A DNA stretch of 64,000 nucleotides, from contig DATKZM010000037.1 in NCBI GenBank assembly GCA_035527975.1, positions 41,467-105,466 of the forward strand, read 5' to 3'. Source of the stretch: DATKZM01 sp035527975. Lineage in GTDB: Bacteria > Pseudomonadota > Alphaproteobacteria > JAPULJ01. Below the pieces are notes generated by a model, which was not told where the DNA came from, did no database searches, and saw nothing but the letters and a program-made list of their open reading frames with translations. This document shows positions 27,805 through 37,373 of this stretch, one piece after another (within the stretch, counting starts at the first letter, position 1; each line of letters begins with the position of its first letter). Made by a program: the position numbers and the translations under genes.

Positions 27805-28563
27805 ATGCGACTTCAGAACAAGGTTGCCATCGTCACGGGCGCGGCTTCGGGCTTCGGCGAGGCCATCGCCCACCGCTTCGCACAGGAGGGCGCGCGCGTC
27901 GTCATCAGCGACATCAATGACAATGCCGGCCGGCCGGTCGCCGATGCCATCACCGGGGCGGGCGGGACCGCCAGGTTTGTGCATGCCGACGTGTCCAACG
28001 CCGACGATGTGGCCGGCATGGTCGCGGAAGCCGAAAGCGCCTATGGCGGGCTCGACATACTTGTCAACAACGCCGGCTATCCTCAGCGCAACCAGCCGAT
28101 GCTGGAGGTCAGCGAGGATGAATTCGACCGCATCTTCGCGGTCAACGTGAAGAGCCTTTACCTGGCAGCACTGCACGGCGTTCCGGCGCTACGGCGGCGC
28201 GGCGGCGGGGTGATGATCAACACCGCCTCGACCGCCGGCCTCAGCCCGCGCCCGGGACTGACCTGGTACAATGGCTCCAAGGGCGCGGCGATCACGCTGA
28301 CCAAATCGATGGCCGTGGAGCTGGCGCCGGAGAAGATCCGCGTCAACGCCCTGTGCCCGGTTGCCGGCGACACGCCGATGCTGGACGAATTCCTCGGCGG
28401 CACGCGGACCGAGGAGGCTTATGCGAAGTTCGTCGCCAGCGTGCCGCTGGGCCGCCTCGCAGTCCCTCAGGACATCGCAAACGCCGCGCTTTTCCTGGCC
28501 TCCGACGAGGCGGAATTCCTGACCGGGGTGTGCCTGGAGGTCGATGGCGGCCGGACCATCTGA
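27805..28563 (+). CDS. SDR family NAD(P)-dependent oxidoreductase
   Basis: A 252-residue classical short-chain dehydrogenase. TGAASGFGEA is the cofactor loop, NNAG follows strand 4, and Tyr155-x3-Lys159 (WYNGSKGAAI) is the catalytic pair. Asp after strand 2 (VISDIND) favours NAD over NADP. A strong GGGGAGGGG site precedes the ATG. It precedes an acyl-CoA ligase, DUF35 protein, thiolase and CoA-transferase, so it may oxidise a hydroxyacyl intermediate. Confidence 0.92.
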   Translation: MRLQNKVAIVTGAASGFGEAIAHRFAQEGARVVISDINDNAGRPVADAITGAGGTARFVHADVSNADDVAGMVAEAESAYGGLDILVNNAGYPQRNQPMLEVSEDEFDRIFAVNVKSLYLAALHGVPALRRRGGGVMINTASTAGLSPRPGLTWYNGSKGAAITLTKSMAVELAPEKIRVNALCPVAGDTPMLDEFLGGTRTEEAYAKFVASVPLGRLAVPQDIANAALFLASDEAEFLTGVCLEVDGGRTI

Positions 28564-28630
28564 ATTCAGGTCAACCGGTACAACGCGGTCCGCGGCAGCC
28601 GATCAGGGGCGATGCAAGTTCTTGACGAAA

Positions 28631-28648
28631 TTCACCACGTGCGGTGAA
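28631..28648. promoter_or_regulatory. Operator-like inverted repeat upstream of the acyl-CoA ligase gene
   Basis: TTCACC (28631-28636) and GGTGAA (28643-28648) are perfect arms around ACGTGC, 63 bases before the ligase start and just after a TTGAC hexamer that could be a -35 element. A related left half, TTCACCAC, recurs at 30500 upstream of the DUF35 gene. Confidence 0.5.
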
Positions 28649-28710
28649 AATGAATTGGGCGACAGACAAGAAGGCCATAAGGTCTCGGACACCATAGGGA
28701 GGTGCGCGCG

Positions 28711-30348
28711 ATGGCAACGCATTCGGTCACGAATCCGTTCGAGGATCATCTCGACCGCAACGATGCGAATTATGTCCCCCTCTCGCCGCTGAGCTTCCTG
28801 CCGCGGGCGGCAGAGGTCTACCCCGAGCGCACCGCGATCATTCACGGCGACCGGCGCACCAACTGGCGCGAGGTCTATGCACGCAGCCGCCGCCTTGCCA
28901 GCGCGCTGACCCAACGTGGGATCGCCAAAGGTGATGTCGTCGCGGTCATGGCTCCCAATGTCCCGGAGCTGTTTGAGGCGCATTACGGCGTGCCGATGAC
29001 GGGGGCAGTTCTCAATACCCTGAATGTCCGCCTCGACGCCGCCACCATCGCCTTCATTCTCGGCCACGGAGGCGCCAAGTTGCTGTTCACCGACCGCGAA
29101 TTCTCGCCAACCATCAAGGCGGCGCTCGACGAGCTCGACACCCCGATCACCGTCATCGATATCGACGACGCGCTGGCCGAAGGCGGCGAGTTGCTCGGCG
29201 AGATGGACTACGAGGCTTTTCTTGCGACCGGCGATCCGGACTTCGAGTGGTCGCTGCCGGAGGACGAATTCCAGGCCATTGCCCTCAGCTACACCTCGGG
29301 CACGACGGGGAATCCCAAGGGCGTCGTCGCCAGCCATCGCGCCACTTACCTGCTGGCGGTCGGCCATGTCATGGCCTGGGGCATGCCGCTCCACCCGATC
29401 TATCTCTGGACCCTGCCGATGTTCCACGCAAACGGTTGGTGCTTCCCGTGGACCAACACCGCGATGGCGGGGATCAATGTCTGTCTGCGCCGGGTCGAGG
29501 CCAAACCGATCTTCCAGGCGCTTGCCGAGCATAATGTCAGCCATTTCTGCGGCGCGCCCATCGTGCTGCAGTTGATCGCCAATGCCAGCGAGGCCGAGCG
29601 GGCGCCCTTCGACCAGACGGTCAAGATCATGACCGCGGCAGCCCCGCCCCCAGCCGTGGTGCTGGCAGAGATGGCGCGCCAGGGCTTCGATGTTGTTCAC
29701 GTCTACGGGCTGACGGAAGTCTCAGGTCCTTCGACCATTTGCGCCTGGCACGAGGAATGGGACGAGCTGCCGCTCGAGCGCCAGGCCGAGATCAAGGCGC
29801 GCCAGGGCGTCGCCTATCCGGTCTTCGAGGATCTGCGCGTGGCGCATCACGGCACGCTGGATCCGGTGCCCCGCGATGGCGAGACCATGGGCGAGGTGTT
29901 GATGCGCGGCAACACCATCATGCGCGGCTACCTGAAGAATCCCAAGGCCACCGACGAGGCCTTCGCCGGCGGCTGGTACCACACCGGCGACCTAGGGGTC
30001 TGGCACCCCGACGGCTATGTCGAGCTCAAGGACCGCGCCAAGGACATCATCATCTCCGGCGGCGAAAACATCTCCTCGATCGAGATCGAGGAGGTGCTCT
30101 ACAAACACCCGTCGGTTGCGCTCGCCGCGGTCGTCGCCAGGGCGGACGAGAAATGGGGCGAAACGCCTTGCGCCTTCGTCGAGCTCAAGCCTGGTGCAAG
30201 CGCGACCGAAGAGGAGATCATCGGCCACTGCCGCGACCGCATGGCGCATTTCAAGGCGCCCAGGACGATCGTGTTCCGCCAGCTCCCCAAGACCTCGACC
30301 GGCAAGGTCCAGAAATTCCGGCTGCGCGAGGACGCAAAGGCGCTCTGA
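28711..30348 (+). CDS. Acyl-CoA synthetase (AMP-forming)
   Basis: A 545-residue ANL-superfamily ligase. YTSGTTGNPKGV (phosphate loop), YGLTE, GWYHTGD and the C-terminal catalytic Lys in KTSTGKVQK are all present. ATG at 28711 is chosen because AGGGAGGTG lies 6 bases upstream and overlaps the alternative GTG at 28702. The N-terminal NYVPLSPLSFLPRAAEVYP pattern is typical of short/medium-chain or methylmercaptopropionate-type ligases. It activates a carboxylic acid for the downstream thiolase/CoA-transferase genes. Confidence 0.93.
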   Translation: MATHSVTNPFEDHLDRNDANYVPLSPLSFLPRAAEVYPERTAIIHGDRRTNWREVYARSRRLASALTQRGIAKGDVVAVMAPNVPELFEAHYGVPMTGAVLNTLNVRLDAATIAFILGHGGAKLLFTDREFSPTIKAALDELDTPITVIDIDDALAEGGELLGEMDYEAFLATGDPDFEWSLPEDEFQAIALSYTSGTTGNPKGVVASHRATYLLAVGHVMAWGMPLHPIYLWTLPMFHANGWCFPWTNTAMAGINVCLRRVEAKPIFQALAEHNVSHFCGAPIVLQLIANASEAERAPFDQTVKIMTAAAPPPAVVLAEMARQGFDVVHVYGLTEVSGPSTICAWHEEWDELPLERQAEIKARQGVAYPVFEDLRVAHHGTLDPVPRDGETMGEVLMRGNTIMRGYLKNPKATDEAFAGGWYHTGDLGVWHPDGYVELKDRAKDIIISGGENISSIEIEEVLYKHPSVALAAVVARADEKWGETPCAFVELKPGASATEEEIIGHCRDRMAHFKAPRTIVFRQLPKTSTGKVQKFRLREDAKAL

Positions 30349-30563
30349 GGCGCGGGGCCGACATGGGTCGATCGAGCCGGTCGCCTCCCCCGTTTCTCAA
30401 GCGAAGGGGAGGAAAATCGCAGATATCTGCCAATCAGCGCGCGCGGTCGTGGTCTATCGGCTTTCCTCTGTTGACAGTCAGGATAACGCGCCTTAAAAAT
30501 TCACCACTAGTGTAAAAAACTGCGATCAACGCAGCGCGAGTTGCATCCCCCGGGGGAAGTGCG

Positions 30564-31010
30564 GTGTCGGACCCATCGAACAACGACCATGTCGCGCTCT
30601 TGCCGGGCGCCTACAGCATGCCCGGTACGACCGGCGAGGCGCCGCACCTGATCGGCAGCCGCTGCCGCGCTTGTAAGGCGACGGTGTTTCCGAAAATGGC
30701 CGTCTGCCCCGCCTGCCGCGCCGCCGACACGATGGAAGAAACGGCAATGGGCCGGCAGGGCCGGCTCTACAACTTCACCATCGCGCATGTGGCGCCGCAA
30801 GGCTTTGAGGCGCCCTACTTTCAGGCCTTCGTCGATATTCCCGAAGGCCCGCGCATATTTTCGCTGATCAGCGCGGATGTACCCGTCGAAGCGGGCGCGC
30901 TGGAAGACGGGATGGCGCTCGAGCTGGTCATCGAGCCGGTGCGCGCGACCGCCGATAACCGGCCAATCCTCACCTACAAATATCGACCCGCAGACGTGGC
31001 CGGCGGGTAA
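30564..31010 (+). CDS. Zn-ribbon/OB-fold protein (DUF35)
   Basis: A 148-residue protein with four cysteines (CRAC...CPAC, near residues 33-52) forming a rubredoxin-like zinc ribbon, followed by an OB fold (RLYNFTIAHVAPQGFEAPYF). DUF35 proteins usually form complexes with SCP2-type thiolases or hydratases and bind CoA esters. A GTG start follows GGGGGAAG. The thiolase gene begins 18 bases after its stop, which fits such a complex. Confidence 0.88.
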   Translation: MSDPSNNDHVALLPGAYSMPGTTGEAPHLIGSRCRACKATVFPKMAVCPACRAADTMEETAMGRQGRLYNFTIAHVAPQGFEAPYFQAFVDIPEGPRIFSLISADVPVEAGALEDGMALELVIEPVRATADNRPILTYKYRPADVAGG

Positions 31011-31027
31011 AGCATGCGGGAGGCGAG

Positions 31028-32209
31028 ATGAGAGACGTTGCGATCGTTGGCGTCGGGGCGCATCCGGCGGGCAAGTTCCCCGAAAAGGCGCTGAAGGATC
31101 TGGGCCGCGAGGCGATCTGGAACGCGCTGCGCGACGCCGGCCTTGGCCCGGACGACATCCAGACGGCTTATGTCGGAAATTCGCTCGGCGGGCTGCTCAC
31201 TGGCCAGGAGGGCATTCGCGGCCAGGTCGTGCTGCAGGAGGCGGGCCTGGGCGGCATTCCCGTGATCAATGTCGAGAATGCCTGCGCCAGCGCCGCCACC
31301 GCGCTGCGCGGCGCCTGGCTCGAGGTCGCCTCCGGGCTTGTCGATGTGGCGATCGCGGTCGGCGTGGAGAAAATGTTCGTGGGCGATCTTGCCAGATCGA
31401 TCAGCGCGCTCGCCGCCGACAGCGAGCTCGAGCTCTCGCAGATGGGTATGCAGTTCTCCGCCAGCTACGCCATCCATCCCAAGATCAATCTGAAGGGCCG
31501 GATGGCGCAATACGGCTGGACATCTGAAGACTTCGCCAATGTCGCCGTCAAGAACGCGCATAACGGCTCGCTCAACCCCTACGCCCAGCACCGGCGCGAG
31601 CTTACCGTCGAGGACGTTCTGGGCTCGCGGATGATCGCCGACCCGCTGACCCTATATATGTGCTCGTCGATCGCCGATGGCGCGGCGGCCGCAATCTTAT
31701 GTCCGCTCGATATGGCCGAGCGCATTTCGGAAAGGCCGCCGATCAAGGTCGCCGCCTGCGCGCTGCGCTCGGGCGTTTATCGCTTCCCCGACGACGGCGC
31801 CGAGGATTCGGTCACGCTCACCGCCAAAGAAGCCTACGAGAAGGCCGGCATCGGACCCGAGGATGTCGACGTCGTCGAGGTCCATGACGCCATGGCGCCG
31901 GCCGAGCTGATGATCTACGAGCGCCTCGGCTTTTGCGGCCCCGGCGAGGGCCCCAAGCTGATCGACGACGGCGTCACCACACTCGGTGGCTCCAAGCCGG
32001 TCAATCCCAGCGGCGGACTTTGCGCCCGCGGCCATCCGGTGGGGGCGACCGGCCTGTTGCAGATCGCGGAGCTGGTTTGGCAACTGCGCGGCGAGGCCGG
32101 CGAACGCCAGATCACCAATTCCCCCAAAGTCGCGATGGCGCAGAACCAGGGCGGGCTGATGCTCGGTCAGGATTCGGCCGCCTACGCGGTCACGCTGCTT
32201 CAGCAATAG
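31028..32209 (+). CDS. Thiolase family protein (SCP2-type acetyl-CoA acetyltransferase)
   Basis: A 393-residue thiolase-fold enzyme. Nucleophilic Cys in VENACASAA, and the C-terminal GLCARGHPVGATG motif with His and Cys, are intact. A GGGAGG site precedes the ATG. The lack of the usual insertion for tetramerisation and the DUF35 partner mark the SCP2-thiolase type that is common in steroid, isoprenoid and other branched acyl-CoA degradation. Confidence 0.9.
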   Translation: MRDVAIVGVGAHPAGKFPEKALKDLGREAIWNALRDAGLGPDDIQTAYVGNSLGGLLTGQEGIRGQVVLQEAGLGGIPVINVENACASAATALRGAWLEVASGLVDVAIAVGVEKMFVGDLARSISALAADSELELSQMGMQFSASYAIHPKINLKGRMAQYGWTSEDFANVAVKNAHNGSLNPYAQHRRELTVEDVLGSRMIADPLTLYMCSSIADGAAAAILCPLDMAERISERPPIKVAACALRSGVYRFPDDGAEDSVTLTAKEAYEKAGIGPEDVDVVEVHDAMAPAELMIYERLGFCGPGEGPKLIDDGVTTLGGSKPVNPSGGLCARGHPVGATGLLQIAELVWQLRGEAGERQITNSPKVAMAQNQGGLMLGQDSAAYAVTLLQQ

Positions 32210-32257
32210 GGCCCAGAGAATCCAGGCCGGAACGAAAGCGGAGGAGGTTCAACGATC

Positions 32258-33175
32258 GTGTCAAAACCCAAAAGAAAATCAGTTGTTACAAACGTCGAGG
32301 AGGCTGTTTCGCGGATCGAGGATGGCATGTCCGTCGCGGTCGGCGGTTTCGGCGCCGACAACCATCCCATGGCGGTGCTCCGCGAGATCATCAAGCAGGG
32401 CAAGAAGGATCTCACTCTAATCGGCTCTGCGACGGCGGGGCTCGACGTTGATCTGCTGATCGGTGCCGGCTGCGTCAAGAAACTGATCGCGCCGTATGTC
32501 GGATTGGAGATGTACTGCCCGATCGGCCACAACTTTCGAAAATATGCGGAGTCTGGAGAGATCGAAGTCTGGGAGTGCAGCGAGTACACGCTCTATGCCG
32601 GCCTCTTCGCCGGTGCGGCGGGCCAGGACTTCATGGCCTGGCGCGGCGGCGTCGGCTCGAGCATTCCGGATCTCAACAAGGACTTCATCCCGTTCAAGGA
32701 CCCGGGCGGCGAGGGCAAGGAGTATATGCGCATCCCGGCGATCCGGGCCGATTGGGCGATCATTCATGTCGGCTGGTCGGACCCGCACGGCAACGGCCAG
32801 CATCTGGGCGCACCCTTCGGCGACCGCTGGCTGGCGCGCGCGGCCGACCGCATCATGCTGCAGGCTGAACGTGTCGTCCCCAACGCCACCATCCGCAAGA
32901 ACCCGATGATGACGTCGATCTCCTACGCCGACTGCGTGGTGGAAGCGCCGTACGGCGCGCACCCCTACGCGGCGCACGGCCAATACAGCGAGGACCAGGA
33001 CGCCCTCAAAGAGTACGTCGACGCGAGCGCCGCCAACCGCAAAGGCGATAGCGCAACCTGGAACGACTACATCAAGCGGACCTGCCACGACCCCGAAGAC
33101 TACGTCGCCTATCTCGAGACGGTCGGCATGCGAAAGCTGCTCGGCCTTTACCAACATCCCTTGGTCACCTGGTAG
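32258..33175 (+). CDS. CoA-transferase family I, alpha subunit (IpdA/glutaconate CoA-transferase-like)
   Basis: A 305-residue protein with the family I alpha segments GMSVAVGGFGADNHPMAVLRE and TLIGSATAGLDVDLLIGAG. A GGAGGAGG site precedes the GTG start. The beta subunit follows after 11 bases. In the steroid pathway, relatives named IpdA/IpdB hydrolyse a ring rather than transfer CoA, so the reaction could be either. Confidence 0.88.
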   Translation: MSKPKRKSVVTNVEEAVSRIEDGMSVAVGGFGADNHPMAVLREIIKQGKKDLTLIGSATAGLDVDLLIGAGCVKKLIAPYVGLEMYCPIGHNFRKYAESGEIEVWECSEYTLYAGLFAGAAGQDFMAWRGGVGSSIPDLNKDFIPFKDPGGEGKEYMRIPAIRADWAIIHVGWSDPHGNGQHLGAPFGDRWLARAADRIMLQAERVVPNATIRKNPMMTSISYADCVVEAPYGAHPYAAHGQYSEDQDALKEYVDASAANRKGDSATWNDYIKRTCHDPEDYVAYLETVGMRKLLGLYQHPLVTW

Positions 33176-33186
33176 GAGGACGAGCC

Positions 33187-34017
33187 ATGAGCGACTTCAG
33201 CTGGAAAGAAATGATGGCCGTCCTCTTCTGCCGCGAGATCGAGGACGGTGACCGGATCACCGCCGGTGCGCATACGGAAATCTTCTTCGCGGCCAATATG
33301 CTGGCCCAGAAGACGCACGCGCCGAATTTGAAACTGCAGCTCGGCGGCACTTGTTTCCTGGGCAACGTCACCGACATCGAGATCGAATCGTTGCCGATGA
33401 CCTCGACCGGGTACGGCCTGCTCAAATACGCCGAGAGTGTGCACGACCACCCCGAGACCTTCCTCTTCTACTGCCCGCCGGGGCGCGAAAAGTATTACGA
33501 GGAGAACAGTCCCTACCGCGACACCAACCACTTCTGGTTCGCCGACCGCTTCTTCGTTGGCGGCATCCAGGTCGACAAGTATGGCAGCGCCAACATGATC
33601 GGCCTGGGCGAGCCCGGCAACATCACCTTCCGCGGACCGGGCACGATCGGCATCAACGATATCGTCAATACGGTGCGTTGCCCTTACGTGTTCCTGACCG
33701 CGCATGACAAACGGCGCCTCGTCGAAGAGGTCGATTTCGTCTCCTTCCCGGGCCGCAAGATCTGCAAGGAAGCCGGCTTCCTGGCCAGCGGGCCGAAATG
33801 GATCGTGACGCCAAAATGCGTGTTCGATTTCGACCCGGAGACCGATCTGGCGCGCCTGAAGATGCTCTTCCCCGGCGTCACCGAGGAGGAGGTGCGTGAG
33901 AATACCGGCTTCGACTTCGGCAACGCGCCAGAGGTCGAGACGATCCCGCCGCCGACCGACGAAGAGCTGAAGGTCCTGCGCGAAGAGGTCGACCGCACTG
34001 GCGTACTGCGCGACTAA
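33187..34017 (+). CDS. CoA-transferase family I, beta subunit (IpdB/glutaconate CoA-transferase-like)
   Basis: A 276-residue beta subunit. LCREIEDGDRITAGAHTE lies at the N-terminus, while ANMIGLGEPGNITFRGPG and the region near KRRLVEEVDF match the subunit interface. A Glu in the family catalytic position cannot be assigned with certainty by eye. It is the last gene of the acyl-CoA cluster; a stable repeat hairpin follows at 34031. Confidence 0.88.
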   Translation: MSDFSWKEMMAVLFCREIEDGDRITAGAHTEIFFAANMLAQKTHAPNLKLQLGGTCFLGNVTDIEIESLPMTSTGYGLLKYAESVHDHPETFLFYCPPGREKYYEENSPYRDTNHFWFADRFFVGGIQVDKYGSANMIGLGEPGNITFRGPGTIGINDIVNTVRCPYVFLTAHDKRRLVEEVDFVSFPGRKICKEAGFLASGPKWIVTPKCVFDFDPETDLARLKMLFPGVTEEEVRENTGFDFGNAPEVETIPPPTDEELKVLREEVDRTGVLRD

Positions 34018-34030
34018 CGCACCCCTGCCT

Positions 34031-34080
34031 GGAATCCCCTCCCCCTCTGAAGAGGGGGAGGGTTAAGGAGGGGGTGAGGG
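34031..34080. repeat. CCCTCCCCCTCT...AGAGGGGGAGGG hairpin with GGAGGGGGTGAGGG tail
   Basis: A perfect hairpin with an approximately 12-bp stem around GA, followed by GTTAAGGAGGGGGTGAGGG. It is the first of five related copies (also near 56.8, 56.9, 60.4 and 60.5 kb). This copy may double as a transcript end for the CoA-transferase operon. Confidence 0.85.
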
Positions 34081-34153
34081 CGGCTGCTCGCACCCGTCGC
34101 CCACTTCGGCTACAAAGGCCCCGCTTCAGGATAACCACCGGGAGGGTGCCCGC

Positions 34154-35041
34154 ATGGCGACGCTGCCTGTCGAAGGCGCGCGTAAGCGGGCTGGGCCGAT
34201 GAGCGACGACTTCAACACCGCCGACTTCAACACGGTCGTCGACAGCCGCTTCGGCAAGATGATCGTCAACCGCAACGATATCTATATCGGCCAGGCGGTG
34301 ATGCGCTACGGCGAGTATTCGCAGCACGAGTTCGCGCTCTTTGAATATCTCTGCGGGCCGGGCGATATCGTTGTCGAAGTGGGCGCCAATATCGGGGCGC
34401 ATACATTGGGCCTGGCGCGTCATGTCGGGCCCGGCGGCCGGGTCGTCGCGGTCGAACCGCAACCGGTCGTCTTCCAGGCGCTGTGCGGCAACATGGCGAT
34501 CAACACGATCACCAATGTCGACTGCCTGAACCTGGCGCTGTCCGACGCGCCTGGCCACGTCACCATTCCCATTGTCGACTATGGCGGCCAGGGCAATTTC
34601 GGCGGCATCTCGATGCAGCACGCTCCAGATGTCGCCTCACGCATGCCGGGCCACCATGTCGAGGCGCGCCGGCTCGACGATGTCTTCGACTATCCGCGCC
34701 TCAAGCTCCTCAAAGTCGATGTCGAGGGCATGGAGAGCGCCGTGCTCCGCGGGGCCACCGCCACGATCGAGACGCACCGGCCGATCGTCTATATCGAGAA
34801 TGACCGGATCGACAAGTCCAAGGCCCTGATCGAATGTCTCTTCGGCTACGACTACAGTCTCTGGTGGCACCTGCCGCCGCTCTTCAACGAACACAATTTC
34901 AACCGCGTCACCGAGAACGACTACGCCAACTTCGTCTCCGTCAACATGCTCGGCGTGCACAACTCGGTGAACACCAAGATCGAGCTGCAGCAGGTTGAGG
35001 ACAGCGACTTCCACCCGATGCGCAAGGCGCCCGCAGGGTAA
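34154..35041 (+). CDS. FkbM family methyltransferase
   Basis: A 295-residue SAM-dependent methyltransferase. VVEVGANIGAHTLGLA is the glycine-rich SAM motif, VVAVEPQP the acidic strand 2, and LKVDVEGMESAVLRGA the conserved FkbM core. GGGAGG precedes ATG at 34154; an internal ATG at 34199 is also possible. It stands alone, with no polysaccharide or glycolipid cluster nearby, so the acceptor is unknown. Confidence 0.85.
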   Translation: MATLPVEGARKRAGPMSDDFNTADFNTVVDSRFGKMIVNRNDIYIGQAVMRYGEYSQHEFALFEYLCGPGDIVVEVGANIGAHTLGLARHVGPGGRVVAVEPQPVVFQALCGNMAINTITNVDCLNLALSDAPGHVTIPIVDYGGQGNFGGISMQHAPDVASRMPGHHVEARRLDDVFDYPRLKLLKVDVEGMESAVLRGATATIETHRPIVYIENDRIDKSKALIECLFGYDYSLWWHLPPLFNEHNFNRVTENDYANFVSVNMLGVHNSVNTKIELQQVEDSDFHPMRKAPAG

Positions 35042-35065
35042 ATCGCGGCGCGTCCCGGCCGCCGC

Positions 35066-35956
35066 TCATTCGCCGGCCAGCGCCAGACGGCCCTCAGGAT
35101 CGGCGCCCTGCCCGATCAGCGCCGCCAGCACCGCCTCCAGCACCGGTGTCCCGTCCGCATCCTTGAAACCCGCAAGCCGCGCATAAAGATCAGCGGCCGC
35201 GAGGTGGAACCCGCCCGGCAGGCCGGCCGCCGCCAGCGTCGCCGATATCTCGCGCATCTCGCCCTCAAAGCGCCAGGCCTTGGCGGTGACGCCCCGAATG
35301 CGCTCGGCAATCTGGTTTGGTTTTCCCGCATCCTCGCCGGCCCAGTGCGCGAACAGCGTCTCGCGCACACCGAGTTCCTCGGCCGCCGCGACCAAGCCAC
35401 AGAGCAGCGCGGTCAACCCCTTGGTGTGCGCGGCGTAGCACATCTTGAGCGCCGAGGCGCGGTCCGGGGTCGCATCGAGCACCCGGGCCTCCAGCATCGA
35501 ACCCGCAAAGAGCGCGGCCACCGATGCCGCCTCGTCGCCCGAAAGATAGAGGCAGGTCGTGCCGGGCGCCGTCGCGGGTACGCCGATGATGCCGCCATCG
35601 ACATAGCGCGCCCCGGCCGCCTCGATCCGCGCGGCAATACGTCGCGCGCGTTCGGGCGCGATCGCATTGGCGTCGACGAAGATGCCGTCGAAGCCGGTGG
35701 CTATCACGGTCTCGGCCAGCGCCTCGGCGGCATCGGGCGGGCAAATGCTGAGAATGATCGGCGCCCGTTCACACAGCGTCTCCAGCGTGCCGGCGTCCTC
35801 AAGCCCCGCCGCCTTGGCGCGCCCCGCCGTGGCGCCGCTGCGACCATCGGAGGCCCACAGCACGCTGGCCCTGCCCGCCCGCGCCGCCGCCGCGACACTG
35901 ACGCCCATGGCGCCCGGATGAAGGATGCCGACCGTCGGCCCTTTAGTCTCCGTCAT
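35066..35956 (-). CDS. NAD(P)-dependent 6-phosphogluconate/hydroxyisobutyrate dehydrogenase-like protein with DUF1932 domain
   Basis: A 296-residue protein. The N-terminal Rossmann motif GILHPGAMGVSVA and the middle segment VDGGIIGVPA resemble beta-hydroxyacid dehydrogenases; the C-terminal half from about residue 190 (MCYAAHTKGLTALL) is DUF1932. It is convergent with the FkbM gene. The substrate is unknown. Confidence 0.85.
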   Translation of the reverse strand: MTETKGPTVGILHPGAMGVSVAAAARAGRASVLWASDGRSGATAGRAKAAGLEDAGTLETLCERAPIILSICPPDAAEALAETVIATGFDGIFVDANAIAPERARRIAARIEAAGARYVDGGIIGVPATAPGTTCLYLSGDEAASVAALFAGSMLEARVLDATPDRASALKMCYAAHTKGLTALLCGLVAAAEELGVRETLFAHWAGEDAGKPNQIAERIRGVTAKAWRFEGEMREISATLAAAGLPGGFHLAAADLYARLAGFKDADGTPVLEAVLAALIGQGADPEGRLALAGE

Positions 35957-36214
35957 GCTCCGTTTCCCCTGGCCGCCCCTGTCCGCGACATCGGCGGCGC
36001 CGTCGAAACCGGTCCTGTTTCCGCGTCACGCGACGGTGTTTCAACGTCACGCGAAAGTGCGTTCACATAACGCCAATATATAGCGGAACCGCTCGCCAAA
36101 GGTGGCGACAATCGCGCGGTTCCTCGGCGCCGTGCGGGAGCCGTCCATGCCCCGCCTCGCCCTTGGCGTGCATTAAGTGATACGCTTCTGCACGGAAACT
36201 GACGTTGGGGACAG

Positions 36215-37282
36215 ATGACGATACGCATCGCGGCCTCTTTCGTAGCCGTCGCCTCCGCCACCCTTCTGGCACAGGTCGCGGCAGCCGAGAACTTCCGGTT
36301 CCAGGGCTGGGCCGGCGGGCCGAGGCAAGGCAGCCGCGGCGGCTTCCAGGTCTGCCTTGCGACCAAGCATTTCCCGCACGGCGTCATCCTCGGCCTTTCC
36401 TACGACCGTGAGCACCTCTATGGAATGGGCCTACTGGACCCGCGATGGCGGTTCGCCGATGGCACCCGCATAGCGGTCCGCTACTCGATCTCCGGCGCGC
36501 CCTGGCGCAGTGCGACGACGACCGCCGACCGCCGATCGGGCATTTACTTCGTGCTGCCCGAACGGCCATCGCTGTCGCACGGCAGCGCCGCCCGGATCGT
36601 CGTCGTTGCGTCGCAGAACCGGCTCGAACTCAGAACGCCTCACCTCGGCACGATGATACGTCGCCTCGAGCGTTGCCAGCGCCAGTCGATGGCGGCCCTG
36701 CTCGCGGACCGCTCAGCCGCGCCCACAACCGGAATCGATCGCCCGGCCGCCGGGCTCGAGCATACCCCCAACGCCAACCGGGATCTCGCGCCGAGATATG
36801 TCGACCCCCGCGTCAGGCGGGCCGCCCGAAAGATCGTCCGCAAGGTGCTCGACCGTGCCGGGCTTCGGCGCTTTCGGCTAATCTCGCGGCGCGAGCTCGG
36901 CCTGCCGCCGCGATCCGACCGGCTCCACTGGGGCGAGCCCGGCGCGCGCGTGACCGGGACCTTGGCCATCCTCCCGGTCCGCGGCACACGTACCGAGGCC
37001 GGGATATCAACGGGCATCATCGAGGCGGCACGGCGTTTGTGTCGCGGCGCCCGCTTCGGCACCGGCATCAAGAGTATCGGCCCCTTCGCCAATCCGCGTG
37101 TGGTGCGTTTCTTCGTCACCTGCGACGCGCCGGGGCGTCACAGCGGTGCATACTCGATCTATCCGGTACGTGGCGGTTTCTACGCCGTATTGCACACCTC
37201 GCGACGCGCCGACGCCTATCTCTGGCGGGTCGATGAGGCATTCTACACCCAGTTCATTCGCCTGGTGCCGGTCAAACGTTAA
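36215..37282 (+). CDS. Secreted protein of unknown function
   Basis: A 355-residue protein with a clear signal peptide (MTIRIAASFVAVASATLLAQ, cleavage after AAA near residue 24). The first 130 mature residues look like a beta-rich domain (GGFQVCLATK, YFVLPERPS). Then comes an Arg-rich linker and a second domain with three cysteines (LCRGARF, VTCDAPG). I do not recognise the family. A GGGGACAG site precedes the ATG. It is probably periplasmic and GC-rich like its neighbours. Confidence 0.7.
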   Translation: MTIRIAASFVAVASATLLAQVAAAENFRFQGWAGGPRQGSRGGFQVCLATKHFPHGVILGLSYDREHLYGMGLLDPRWRFADGTRIAVRYSISGAPWRSATTTADRRSGIYFVLPERPSLSHGSAARIVVVASQNRLELRTPHLGTMIRRLERCQRQSMAALLADRSAAPTTGIDRPAAGLEHTPNANRDLAPRYVDPRVRRAARKIVRKVLDRAGLRRFRLISRRELGLPPRSDRLHWGEPGARVTGTLAILPVRGTRTEAGISTGIIEAARRLCRGARFGTGIKSIGPFANPRVVRFFVTCDAPGRHSGAYSIYPVRGGFYAVLHTSRRADAYLWRVDEAFYTQFIRLVPVKR

Positions 37283-37373
37283 CCATTTGGACAGGCCGCC
37301 TTCTCAAACGGCCTTGATTTCCGCCGATTATTTCAATGCCGCATCGATATTTTAATGTTTGAGCAATGAATTC

